From positions 3,658 to 67,657 of the forward strand of contig JAVVHH010000001.1 of the NCBI GenBank assembly GCA_032249615.1: DNA of 64,000 nt, written 5' to 3'. The first letter of the stretch is position 1; every line of letters begins with the position of its first letter. Source of the DNA: JAVVHH01 sp032249615. GTDB taxonomy: Bacteria; Pseudomonadota; Alphaproteobacteria; Acetobacterales; Acetobacteraceae. Positions 43,972 to 52,435 of this stretch are shown in pieces. The translations under genes were made by a program, and so were the position numbers. The notes beneath the pieces are model-generated. The model had not been told where the DNA came from, did not search any database, and worked only from the letters and a program-made list of their open reading frames with translations.

Positions 43972-45449
43972 CAGCTTTCGGTCAGCAGGCTGAGTTGCTT
44001 GTCGGCATTGTCCTGCATGTCCGTCAGCTGGATCGGGTAGTTGCCTGTGAAGCAGGCGTCGCAGAAGTGCGGGCGCGCCGGGTCGCGCGTGGCCTGCCCG
44101 AGCGCGCGATAGAGGCCGTCAAGCGAGATGAAGGCCAGGCTGTCGGCACCGATGATGCTGGCCATCTCGTCAACCGTGTGCCGCGCGGCCAGCAGCTTGC
44201 CGCGTTCCGGCGTGTCGATACCGTAGAAGCAGGAATGAGTGGTCGGCGGGGAGGAAATTCGCATGTGCACCTCGGCGGCCCCCGCGGCGCGCACCATCTC
44301 GACGATCTTCCGGCTGGTCGTGCCGCGGACGATGCTGTCGTCGACCAGGATGACCCGCTTGCCGGCGAGCACCGCGTGGTTGGCCGAGTGCTTCAGCTTC
44401 ACGCCGAGATTGCGGATGTTGTCGGTCGGCTCGATGAAAGTCCGCCCGACATAGTGGTTGCGGATGATGCCGAGTTCGAACGGCACTCCGCTCTGGGTGC
44501 TGTAGCCCATCGCGGACGGCACGCCGCTATCCGGGACCGGCACCACGACATCTGCCTCGACGCTGCTTTCGCGGGCAAGTTCCGCGCCGATCCGCTTGCG
44601 CGCCTCGTACACCGGCATGGCCTCCATGCGGGAGTCCGGCCGGGCGAAGTAGATGTATTCAAACACGCAGAAGCGGCTCTTGGTGGCGCCGAAGGGCTTG
44701 ATGCTGCGGACGCCCTGGTCGTTGATGACGACGATCTCGCCGGGCTCCACGTCGCGCACGAAATGGGCGCCGACGATGTCGAGCGCGCAGGTTTCGCTCG
44801 CCAGCACCCAGCCCCCGGTGCCCTCCCGGCCGATGCGGCCCAGGATCAACGGGCGCACCCCGAGCGGATCGCGTACGCCCATCAGCGCCTCGTTCGACAT
44901 CGCCACGAGCGAGTAGGCGCCGACCACTTGCTTGAGGGCATCGATCAGGCGGTCGACCACGGTGGAGTAGAGCGAGATGGCGATGAGGTGGACGAACACC
45001 TCGCTATCCGTCGTGCTCTGGAACAGGCAGCCGCGGCGGACGAGTTGGCGATGCAGGTGGTGGGCGTTGGTCAGGTTGCCGTTATGCGCCACGGCGAAGC
45101 CGCCGAACTCGAAATCGGCGTAGAGCGGCTGGACGTTGCGCAGCACGGTGTCGCCGGTGGTGGCGTAGCGATTGTGGCCCACGGCTGACGGCCCCGGGAG
45201 CCCGGCGATGATCTTGGCCTCGCTAAAGTTGTCACCCACCAGGCCGAGGCCGCGGTGGCTGTGGAAGCGCCGGCCGTCATAGGAGACGATGCCGGTGGCT
45301 TCCTGCCCGCGATGTTGCAGCGCGTGGAGCCCGAGCGCGGTGACGGCGGCCGCGTCGCTCACGCCCCAGACGCCGAACACTCCGCACTCCTCGTGCAGCT
45401 TGTCGTCGTCGCCGGCTTGCTCGTTCCAACCGTCCACGCTGTGCGACAC
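43971..45449 (-). CDS. purF: Amidophosphoribosyltransferase PurF
   Basis: A 492-residue class II glutamine amidotransferase/phosphoribosyltransferase. After a short propeptide, the nucleophile Cys lies in LHEECGVFGVWG. GHNRYATTGD and NGNLTNA belong to the glutaminase domain, and VILVDDSIVRGTTSRKIV is the PRPP-binding loop. It catalyses the first committed step of purine synthesis. The GTG start at 45449 has AGGAG seven bases upstream; a longer in-frame start would overlap cvpA. Confidence 0.96.
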   Translation of the reverse strand: MSHSVDGWNEQAGDDDKLHEECGVFGVWGVSDAAAVTALGLHALQHRGQEATGIVSYDGRRFHSHRGLGLVGDNFSEAKIIAGLPGPSAVGHNRYATTGDTVLRNVQPLYADFEFGGFAVAHNGNLTNAHHLHRQLVRRGCLFQSTTDSEVFVHLIAISLYSTVVDRLIDALKQVVGAYSLVAMSNEALMGVRDPLGVRPLILGRIGREGTGGWVLASETCALDIVGAHFVRDVEPGEIVVINDQGVRSIKPFGATKSRFCVFEYIYFARPDSRMEAMPVYEARKRIGAELARESSVEADVVVPVPDSGVPSAMGYSTQSGVPFELGIIRNHYVGRTFIEPTDNIRNLGVKLKHSANHAVLAGKRVILVDDSIVRGTTSRKIVEMVRAAGAAEVHMRISSPPTTHSCFYGIDTPERGKLLAARHTVDEMASIIGADSLAFISLDGLYRALGQATRDPARPHFCDACFTGNYPIQLTDMQDNADKQLSLLTES

Positions 45450-45459
45450 GATCGATCTC

Positions 45460-46044
45460 CTAGTCACGCGTGGGCCGGGCGCCAAGCGCGCGACCCACCG
45501 GATTGGCGTGCAGCAGTTCCGCCGAGTTCGTCACCCGCCCTGGGGGCACGGCGACCACGGGCCGGAACCCCGGCGGCATTTGGTCGGACGCCCAGGCCGC
45601 GCCGCGATACACGAACGGCAAGGAGCGGGCATCCAAAACGGGGGCAGGCCATTGATTCATGGGAACCGCAAGCCCAGCCAAGATATAGGCAACGCAAACC
45701 AGCGCCGCACCCCGCAGCAAGCCGAATACCAGACCCAACGTCCGGTCGAGGCTTCCGAGCGCGGAACCCCGGACGGCGCTGGCGATCGCACCCGCCAGTA
45801 GCGACAGCAGAATGAGCACGATCACGAACACACCGACGAAGGCGAGCGTATCGGCCAGCGCGGTGTCGCGGACCTGCATACGGGCCCAGGGCTGCACGAG
45901 CGGGAACACGCCCAGCGGGCTCGCCACATAGGCTGCAATGGCCCAGGCGCCGAGGCCGAGTGCCTCCCGCACCAAGCCACGCGCAAAAGCGAGCAAGCCC
46001 GAGATCAGGATCACCCCAAGGACGACGAGGTCCACCCAGTTCAT
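45460..46044 (-). CDS. cvpA: CvpA family inner-membrane protein
   Basis: A 194-residue protein with MNWVDLVVLGVILISGLLAFARGLVREAL at the N-terminus and four hydrophobic segments (about 5-24, 29-47, 67-88, 103-127), followed by a Pro-rich tail. It matches CvpA, a colicin V production/envelope-integrity family usually beside purF, as here (10-base gap). Confidence 0.93.
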   Translation of the reverse strand: MNWVDLVVLGVILISGLLAFARGLVREALGLGAWAIAAYVASPLGVFPLVQPWARMQVRDTALADTLAFVGVFVIVLILLSLLAGAIASAVRGSALGSLDRTLGLVFGLLRGAALVCVAYILAGLAVPMNQWPAPVLDARSLPFVYRGAAWASDQMPPGFRPVVAVPPGRVTNSAELLHANPVGRALGARPTRD

Positions 46045-46097
46045 CGAACTGCCATGATGTTCGCCGCCGATATACGCGGCGCGCCCCCGCCGGGCAA

Positions 46098-47477
46098 TTA
46101 GCGCGGACCCGTCCGGCCCGAGAAAGCGCCCACCAAATCGGTGAGGTGGCCGATTTCGTCGACGGTCAGACCCTCCGGCGCGACCAGCTTGCGTCCGCCG
46201 AGCCGCCGCGGCAGGCAGGCCCGGGTGAAGCCGAGTTTTTGCGCTTCTTTCAACCGCGCCTCCGCCTGGGCAACCTGCCGCACCTCGCCGGACAGCCCGA
46301 CCTCGCCGAAATACACCAGGCCGGCGCTCGTCGGCGTTTCGGTCGCGGCCGAGGTCAGCGCCGCGGCCACCGCGAGATCGGCGGCCGGCTCATTGATGCG
46401 CAGGCCGCCCGCCACGTTCAGATACACGTCCGAATTCGACAGCCGCAGCCCGGCCCGCGCATCGAGCACGGCCAGCAGCATCCCGAGCCGCCCGCCATCC
46501 CAGCCGACCACCGAGCGGCGCGGCGAGCCGCCGGCATTCGGCGCGAGCAGGGCCTGCACCTCGACCAACACCGGCCGCGTGCCCTCGAGCCCGGCGAAAA
46601 CGGCGGAGCCCGCGATGTTGCCGCGCCGCTCCGCGAGAAACAGCGCCGACGGGTTGGCCACTTCCGCCAGCCCGCCCTCCGTCATCTCGAACACGCCGAT
46701 CTCGTCGGTGGCGCCGAACCGGTTCTTGACGGCGCGGAGGATGCGGAACTGGTGCCCGCGGTCGCCTTCGAAATACAGGACCGCATCGACCATGTGTTCC
46801 AGCACCCGCGGCCCGGCAATCGCGCCTTCTTTGGTGACGTGTCCCACCAGCACGAGGGCGAAGCCGCGCGACTTGGCCAGCCGGATCAACTCGAAGCCGG
46901 AGGCGCGCACTTGGCTCACGCTGCCGGGCGCACTTTCCACCGTGTCGAGCCACATGGTCTGAATGGAATCGATGACGACCAGGCCGAGGTCGCGCTCGGC
47001 CTCGAGCGTGGCGGCGATGTCGCGCACGTTGATGGCGGCCGCAAGTTCGAGCGGCGCGTCGGCCAGGCCGAGGCGGCGCGCCCGGAGCCGGACCTGGTCG
47101 ACCGACTCTTCGCCCGACACGTAGCGCACCCGCTTGCCGGCGCGTGCTAGTGTGGCGGCGGCCTGGAGCATGAGGGTGGATTTGCCGATGCCTGGATCGC
47201 CGCCGACGAGCACGACCGAGGCTGGTACGAAGCCGCCGCCCAGCACGCGGTCGAGCTCTGCGATGCCGGCCGGCTCGCGCGACGGCGGTGCGGCGCCGCC
47301 TTCGAGCCCGACGAAGGAGACCCGCTTGCCGCCCGCCTTGACCGGCGCGCCCGGCCGGCTCTCAACCGCCTCTTCGACGAGCGTGTTCCACTCCCCGCAC
47401 GCATCGCAGCGCCCAGCCCACTTCGGATACGCGGCACCACAATTCTGGCATACGTAACGAGCAGTGGGCTTAGCCAC
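46098..47477 (-). CDS. radA: DNA repair protein RadA (Sms)
   Basis: A 459-residue RadA: N-terminal zinc finger (YVCQNCGAAYPKWAGRCDACGEW, four Cys), Walker A GGDPGIGKST, the KNRFG motif (VKNRFGATDEIGVF) and a C-terminal Lon-like domain (NVAGGLRINEPAADLAV). It is a RecA-like helicase that promotes branch migration in recombination. Its start overlaps the end of the HEPN gene by 8 bases. Confidence 0.97.
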   Translation of the reverse strand: MAKPTARYVCQNCGAAYPKWAGRCDACGEWNTLVEEAVESRPGAPVKAGGKRVSFVGLEGGAAPPSREPAGIAELDRVLGGGFVPASVVLVGGDPGIGKSTLMLQAAATLARAGKRVRYVSGEESVDQVRLRARRLGLADAPLELAAAINVRDIAATLEAERDLGLVVIDSIQTMWLDTVESAPGSVSQVRASGFELIRLAKSRGFALVLVGHVTKEGAIAGPRVLEHMVDAVLYFEGDRGHQFRILRAVKNRFGATDEIGVFEMTEGGLAEVANPSALFLAERRGNIAGSAVFAGLEGTRPVLVEVQALLAPNAGGSPRRSVVGWDGGRLGMLLAVLDARAGLRLSNSDVYLNVAGGLRINEPAADLAVAAALTSAATETPTSAGLVYFGEVGLSGEVRQVAQAEARLKEAQKLGFTRACLPRRLGGRKLVAPEGLTVDEIGHLTDLVGAFSGRTGPR

Positions 47478-47973
47478 GGCGCCCCCACCGATCGGAGAGC
47501 AGGGCCGCTAGCAAGAACGCACGCGCTTCGTCGGTACCCGCAATGGCGGCAAAGGCCAATGCGGCGCGCCGGGCTGACAGCACGCGCCCTGACATGAACT
47601 CGAGGCTGATCGTCTCACTCAGGTCGTAATCGGAAGCGATCCGCGCCGCTTGGAGCTCGATGACCGTCGAGGCCACGAGCCGGATTTCGTCCGACGGCTT
47701 CGCAGGGAATAGCCGATCCCACGGCGGATCGAAGCGCTCCCTCCAGACCCGCTCGCTCACCGTCCGGAGGAGGGCATGGTTGAAGCTGCGTGAGATCTGC
47801 GCGCGTTGTGCGTCGGGCCCGCAGGTCAGTAACGCCGCGCCTGCCTCCGTCAGGGTATGAAACAGGCCGTAATAAGCCGTCGACACCGCCCGTCGGCGTG
47901 CGGCCTCGGAAGGCGGCGGCGCCGTCCCGGCGAGGCGTTCCGCCTCATCGAGAAATTCGTGCGCCTTGATCAC
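47470..47973 (-). CDS. HEPN-like domain protein
   Basis: A 167-residue helical protein. RRRAVSTAYYGLFHTLTEAGAALL is the aromatic HEPN helix, and ISRSFNHALLRTV carries an Arg-x3-His pair where HEPN nucleases have their Arg/His motif; ASDYDLSE follows further on. HEPN proteins are often RNases in toxin-antitoxin or defence modules, though some are non-catalytic. The spacing of Arg and His here is not the canonical R-x4-6-H, so activity is uncertain. It overlaps its upstream partner by 4 bases and radA by 8, so the pair is embedded in the mla-radA-cvpA-purF run. Confidence 0.72.
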   Translation of the reverse strand: MIKAHEFLDEAERLAGTAPPPSEAARRRAVSTAYYGLFHTLTEAGAALLTCGPDAQRAQISRSFNHALLRTVSERVWRERFDPPWDRLFPAKPSDEIRLVASTVIELQAARIASDYDLSETISLEFMSGRVLSARRAALAFAAIAGTDEARAFLLAALLSDRWGRRG

Positions 47974-48281
47974 CCGGCGCTCGGATCAGCCCGCACGATT
48001 TTGGAGTAAGGAAGTCGGTCCTCGAAGGCGTGCAACAGTTCCGTCAGGATGACGTGGTCGATCTGCCCGTAGGCCTCGGCCCGACGTAGGATCTCATCTT
48101 GACCGGGCGCTCCGTCGAACGGCGCGGCGGAATAGACGACGTAGAGCGCAGGCTCACCTTCCATCTCCCCGAGCTCGATCTCGAAACCCGTGATGAAGTC
48201 CGGCAACTCGTGGCGCGCCACAATCTCGCGCGCCCGGGCAATCTCCTGGGCAGCTCGAACCGGGGGCCTGACGTCGTTCAT
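47970..48281 (-). CDS. Small protein paired with the HEPN gene, family unknown
   Basis: A 103-residue acidic protein: helical VRAAQEIARAREIVARHEL, then a beta-prone middle (FITGFEIELGEMEGEPALYVVYSAA), and LRRAEAYGQIDHVILTELLHAFEDRLPYSKIV. It lacks the GSxxRG-type motif of minimal nucleotidyltransferases that usually pair with HEPN proteins. The overlapping stop/start (ATGA) indicates joint translation. It could be an antidote or a modulator of the HEPN protein. Confidence 0.65.
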   Translation of the reverse strand: MNDVRPPVRAAQEIARAREIVARHELPDFITGFEIELGEMEGEPALYVVYSAAPFDGAPGQDEILRRAEAYGQIDHVILTELLHAFEDRLPYSKIVRADPSAG

Positions 48282-48299
48282 GACGTCACCTTAGCACGG

Positions 48300-49076
48300 T
48301 CACCGCCGCAGCTGCATCTGGATCGGACCGTCACGGCGCCCGTGGGTGAACTGGTCGACCAGCGCGTTGCCGCTCGAGAGGACCTCCGCCGCCGGGCCCT
48401 CCCAGACAATGCGGCCGCCATACAGCATGGCGGCGCGGTCGCCGATCCGGGTGGCGCTCGCCATGTCGTGGGTGATCGCGATCGCCGTGCTGCCGAGCCG
48501 CTTGACGCAGTCGACGATCAAACCGTCGATCACCGCGCCCATGATCGGATCGAGGCCCGTGGTTGGCTCGTCGAAGAACAGGATCTCCGGCTGCGCGGCG
48601 ATCGCCCGGGCCAGGCCGACGCGCTTCTGCATGCCGCCCGACAGCTCGGACGGCGCCAGGTCGCCGACGCTCGCGTCGAGCCCCACCTGCGCCAGCACCT
48701 CGTCGGCCCGGCGCCGCGCCTCCGCCCGCGCCACCGATCGCCGCGCCAGCAGCCCGAACGCCACGTTCTCCCATACGGTCAGGCTGTCGAACAGAGCGGC
48801 GGCCTGGAACAGCATGCCGATCCGCGCATTGACCGTCTCGCGTGCGTGCCGGTCCAGCTTCAGTACGTCGACCCCGTCGATCTCGATCGACCCGGCGTCG
48901 GGCTCGATCAGCCCCAGGATGCAGCGCAGCAGCACCGACTTGCCGCTGCCGGAACCGCCGATCACCACCATGGACGTGCCGGCTGCGATGTCGAGGTCGA
49001 CCCCGTCCAGCACCGCCTTGGTGCCGAAAGCCTTGGCGAGGCCGCGCACCCTGATCTTCGGCAGCGCCGGGCTCAT
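48300..49076 (-). CDS. mlaF: Mla-type ABC transporter ATP-binding protein (MlaF)
   Basis: A 258-residue ATPase: Walker A GGSGSGKS (39-46 region), signature LSGGMQKRV, Walker B EILFFDEPTTGLDP. It overlaps the permease gene by 4 bases. MlaFE moves phospholipids between membranes to keep outer-membrane asymmetry. No mlaD, mlaC or mlaB is adjacent in the window. Confidence 0.9.
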   Translation of the reverse strand: MSPALPKIRVRGLAKAFGTKAVLDGVDLDIAAGTSMVVIGGSGSGKSVLLRCILGLIEPDAGSIEIDGVDVLKLDRHARETVNARIGMLFQAAALFDSLTVWENVAFGLLARRSVARAEARRRADEVLAQVGLDASVGDLAPSELSGGMQKRVGLARAIAAQPEILFFDEPTTGLDPIMGAVIDGLIVDCVKRLGSTAIAITHDMASATRIGDRAAMLYGGRIVWEGPAAEVLSSGNALVDQFTHGRRDGPIQMQLRR

Positions 49077-49861
49077 CGGGCGAAGAAAAGCTCGGTCATC
49101 ACGTAGTCGAACGCCAGGATCAGGATGCTGGCCGACACGACCGCGCTGGTCGTCGCGGCACCCACGCCCTCCGCGCCGCCCTTGCTGTTGTAGCCGTGAT
49201 AGCAGCCCATCAGCGCGATGATGAAACCGAAAACCCCGGCCTTGGCCAGGCCGACGACGATGTCGGACGTGGTCAGGATGTCGAACGTGCTCGAGAGGTA
49301 GAGGTGCGGGCTGAACCCCAGCTTGACCGTCGCCACGATGAACCCGCCGGCAACCCCGATGATGTCGGCCACCACGGCCAACAGCGGCAGCGCGAGCACG
49401 CCGGCCAGGAGCCGCGGCGTGACGAGATACTTGACCGGGTTGGTCGACAGCGTCGTCAGCGCGTCGATCTGGTCGGTGACCCGCATGGTGCCCAACTCGG
49501 CCGCCATCGCCGCGCCGACCCGGCCGGCCACCAGCAAAGCCGCGAGCACAGGCGCCAGCTCGCGCACCACGGACAGGGCCACAACGGAGGCGACCGCGCT
49601 CTCCGCATTGAAGCGGGAGAAGCCGGTGTAGGATTGCAGCGCGATCACCATCCCGGAGAACACCGCCGTCAGCGCCACCACGGGCAGGCTGAAATAGGCG
49701 AACTCGACGAAGGAGCGCGCGAACATGCGCCCGTAGAAGGGCGGCCGCACCAGGTGGGAGAGTCCGACGCCGCCAAACAGCGCCGCCGCTCCGGTGCCGC
49801 GCACCGCGCCGATCGTCCCGCGTCCGACCGCGGCTACCGCATCCAGAGGAGAGACTCGCAT
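49073..49861 (-). CDS. mlaE: Mla-type ABC transporter permease (MlaE)
   Basis: A 262-residue MlaE/DUF140 permease with about five hydrophobic segments. The family motifs VRELAPVLAALLVAGRVGAAMAAELGTMRVTDQIDAL and ADIIGVAGG lie in the middle, with a C-terminal GCYHGYNSKGGAEGVG. It is the membrane partner of the ATPase encoded next. Confidence 0.92.
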   Translation of the reverse strand: MRVSPLDAVAAVGRGTIGAVRGTGAAALFGGVGLSHLVRPPFYGRMFARSFVEFAYFSLPVVALTAVFSGMVIALQSYTGFSRFNAESAVASVVALSVVRELAPVLAALLVAGRVGAAMAAELGTMRVTDQIDALTTLSTNPVKYLVTPRLLAGVLALPLLAVVADIIGVAGGFIVATVKLGFSPHLYLSSTFDILTTSDIVVGLAKAGVFGFIIALMGCYHGYNSKGGAEGVGAATTSAVVSASILILAFDYVMTELFFAR

Positions 49862-49913
49862 CGGGGCGATGCCCTACAGCGTCGCTCCTGAGACGTCAAA
49901 GCGGCGCGCCGGG

Positions 49914-51404
49914 CTATCCCGGGTCGTGATGCAGGTCGAGGTCGGCGTAGCGGGTGAACTCGCCCTCGAACAGAAGGTCGATCTTGCCGGTAGGCCCATG
50001 CCGCTGCTTCTCGATCAGCAGTTCGGCGCGGTTGTGCACGGTTTCCATGTCGCGCTGCCATTTGTCCAACGCGTCGTGGAAATCGTTCTCGCTCTTGAAC
50101 GCCATCTGCTTCGGCGCGCGCTGCTGCAGGTAATATTCGTCCCGGTAGATGAACATGACCATGTCGGCGTCCTGTTCGATCGATCCGCTCTCGCGGAGGT
50201 CGGCGAGCTGCGGGCGCTTGTCCTCCCGACTCTCGACCGCGCGCGAGAGCTGCGACAGCGCGATGACCGGAATGGACATCTCCTTGGCGAGCGCTTTCAG
50301 CCCCTGGGTGATCTGGCTGATCTCCTGCACCCGGTTCTCCTGCTTGGTGCCGATGCTGGGACGCATGAGCTGGAGGTAGTCGACGACCACGAGGCTCAGC
50401 CCCTGCGTACGCTGCAGCCGGCGGCACCGGGTCCGCATGGCCGACAGCGTGAGGGCGGGCGTGTCGTCGATGTGCAGGGGTAGGCTGGCGATCTCGCGGC
50501 TCACCTGGATGAAACGGTCGAAGTCTTTCTGCCCGATCTCGCCGCGCCGGATCCGGTCCCCCGAGACGCGAGCCTCCTCGGCAAGCAGACGGGTCGCAAG
50601 CTGTTCGGAACTCATTTCCAGGGAGAAGATCGCCACGCTCCCCTTGGCAACCTGATCCGGGTCCTTGTCCTGCGCGTCCCGCTGCAGCGCGCGCGCGGCG
50701 CCGAACGCGATCTTGGTGGCCAACGCCGTCTTGCCCATGCCGGGACGGCCCGCGAGGATGACCAGGTCGGACGGGTGCAGCCCGCCGGTCTTCTTGTCGA
50801 GGTCGCGCAGCCCGGTCGAGAGCCCGCTGACGTGCCCGGCGTTCTTGAACGCCCGCTCGGCGCCGCGAATCGCTTCCGTCAGCGCCGACTCGAACGTGAC
50901 GAACCCGCTCGGGCTGCCGCCATCCTTGGCCAGGCGGAACAGTTCGCTTTCGGCTAGTTCGATCTGCGCCTTGCCGTCCAGCTCGCCCGGCGCGCCGAAC
51001 GCGTTGTTCACGACCACTTCGCCGATCTCGATGAGCTGCCGGCGGATCCAGGCGTCGTGGATCGCCCGGCCATACTCGCCCGCGTTGATGATGCCGACCA
51101 TCGCCGACAGCAATTGCGCGAGGTAGGCGGTCCCGCCGACCTCGTCCAACGCGCCGGAATGCTCGAACTCGGCCTTCAGCGTCACCGCGTCGGCCAACTG
51201 TCCCGCTTCGACCCGGCGCGCGATCGATTGGTAGATGCGGCCATGCACCGGATCGACGAAATGGTCGGGGACCAGGAATTCGCTGACCCGCTCATAAGCC
51301 TTGTTGTTGGCCAGCAGCGCCCCGAGCAACGCCATCTCGGCGCGGTCGTTGGAGGGCGGCTGACGCTGCGAGAGACCGGTGAGCGGCGAATCGAATGCAT
51401 TCAT
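49914..51404 (-). CDS. dnaB: Replicative DNA helicase DnaB
   Basis: A 496-residue DnaB: N-terminal domain NDRAEMALLGALLANNKAYERVSEFL, Walker A LAGRPGMGKTALATKIA, VVDYLQLM and the arginine-finger region ESGSIEQDADMVMFIYR. The ATG at 51404 gives the usual N-terminus; sequence further upstream belongs to the divergent glycosyltransferase on the other strand. No intein is seen. Confidence 0.97.
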   Translation of the reverse strand: MNAFDSPLTGLSQRQPPSNDRAEMALLGALLANNKAYERVSEFLVPDHFVDPVHGRIYQSIARRVEAGQLADAVTLKAEFEHSGALDEVGGTAYLAQLLSAMVGIINAGEYGRAIHDAWIRRQLIEIGEVVVNNAFGAPGELDGKAQIELAESELFRLAKDGGSPSGFVTFESALTEAIRGAERAFKNAGHVSGLSTGLRDLDKKTGGLHPSDLVILAGRPGMGKTALATKIAFGAARALQRDAQDKDPDQVAKGSVAIFSLEMSSEQLATRLLAEEARVSGDRIRRGEIGQKDFDRFIQVSREIASLPLHIDDTPALTLSAMRTRCRRLQRTQGLSLVVVDYLQLMRPSIGTKQENRVQEISQITQGLKALAKEMSIPVIALSQLSRAVESREDKRPQLADLRESGSIEQDADMVMFIYRDEYYLQQRAPKQMAFKSENDFHDALDKWQRDMETVHNRAELLIEKQRHGPTGKIDLLFEGEFTRYADLDLHHDPG

Positions 51405-51516
51405 GCTGGATGCAGCATAGCCGATTGCCGTCGCGAGCGGGCCTGTGGATAGGTGTGGTACACGGGGATGACTGCCCCCGATTGCCGCCGCGCGCCCGCT
51501 GTGGCAGTCGGGGCGC

Positions 51517-52401
51517 GTGCGCATCCTCTTCGTCTCAGCCAACCGCCTCGGCGATGCAGTGATCACGTGCGGTGTTCTCGACCACCTCATCCGGACCCAC
51601 CCGACCGCGTCGTTCACGATCGCCTGCGGTACTCCGGCGGCTGGGCTCTTCAGCCGGATGCCCCAGCTCGAGCGGGTGATCGTGTTCGACAAGCACAAGA
51701 ACGACTCGCACTGGCCGAAGCTCTGGCGGGAGGTCGTCTTCACCTGGTGGGATCTGGTGGTCGATATGCGCGCATCCGCGCTCGCTTTCCTCATCCCGGC
51801 CAAACGCCGCGCCATCCGGCGCAAGCGGCCCGGCCGCATGTTCGAGCAGCACGCGGCCATGCTCGGGATCGACCCTGCCCCGCTGCCCGTCGTCTGGACC
51901 GCCCAGTCGGACCGCGACCGGGCCGCTGCGTTGCTCTCGACGGACCGTCCGGTCATCGGGCTCGGCGTCACCGCCAGCTGGGCGGGGAAAGTTTGGCCGC
52001 CGGAACACTTCGCCGCCTTGTTCGAGCGTCTTTCGACGGGTCTGCTGCCCGGCGCGGTGCCCGCCATCTTCGCCGGCCCCGGTGCCGCGGAGCGCGCGCT
52101 GGCCGCCCCGGCGCTGGCGCTGCTGCCGCAAGCGATCGATCTTTGCGGGGCGCTCACCGTGCCGGAAGCCGCCGCCGCGATCGAGCGCTGCGCCCTGTTC
52201 GTCGGCAACGACAGCGGGTTGATGCATCTCGCCGCCGCAACCGGCACCCCCACCGTCGGCCTCTGCGGCACGACCCGCGACCGAGCTGCCGAGATGGCCC
52301 CGGCGGGCAAGCAGGCTCTCTGGGCCGAGGCGGATGAGCCCAGCATGGAGGCGTTGACCGTCTCCGCCGTCGCGGCTGCCTGTGCCTCAGTGCTGACCTG
52401 A
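51517..52401 (+). CDS. Glycosyltransferase family 9 (ADP-heptose:LPS heptosyltransferase-like)
   Basis: A 294-residue GT9 protein: RILFVSANRLGDAVITCGVLDHL at the N-terminus (the usual iGD motif), WDLVVDMRASALAFL, and FVGNDSGLMHLAAATGTPTVGLCG plus the following T in the nucleotide-sugar-binding half. It probably adds a heptose-like sugar to the LPS core. The start is GTG at 51517. It sits between dnaB and cfa on the opposite strand to both. Confidence 0.88.
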   Translation: MRILFVSANRLGDAVITCGVLDHLIRTHPTASFTIACGTPAAGLFSRMPQLERVIVFDKHKNDSHWPKLWREVVFTWWDLVVDMRASALAFLIPAKRRAIRRKRPGRMFEQHAAMLGIDPAPLPVVWTAQSDRDRAAALLSTDRPVIGLGVTASWAGKVWPPEHFAALFERLSTGLLPGAVPAIFAGPGAAERALAAPALALLPQAIDLCGALTVPEAAAAIERCALFVGNDSGLMHLAAATGTPTVGLCGTTRDRAAEMAPAGKQALWAEADEPSMEALTVSAVAAACASVLT

Positions 52402-52435
52402 GCAGGGCATCCGGCGATCGCGACGAAGGTGGGGT

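Noticed and set aside
47470..48281. A classical MNT-HEPN toxin-antitoxin pair
   Set aside because: The small partner has no GSxxRG nucleotidyltransferase motif and the HEPN Arg/His spacing is not canonical, so the known family name was not applied.
52402..52435. A bidirectional terminator between the glycosyltransferase and cfa
   Set aside because: No stem of useful length could be found in the 34 bases.
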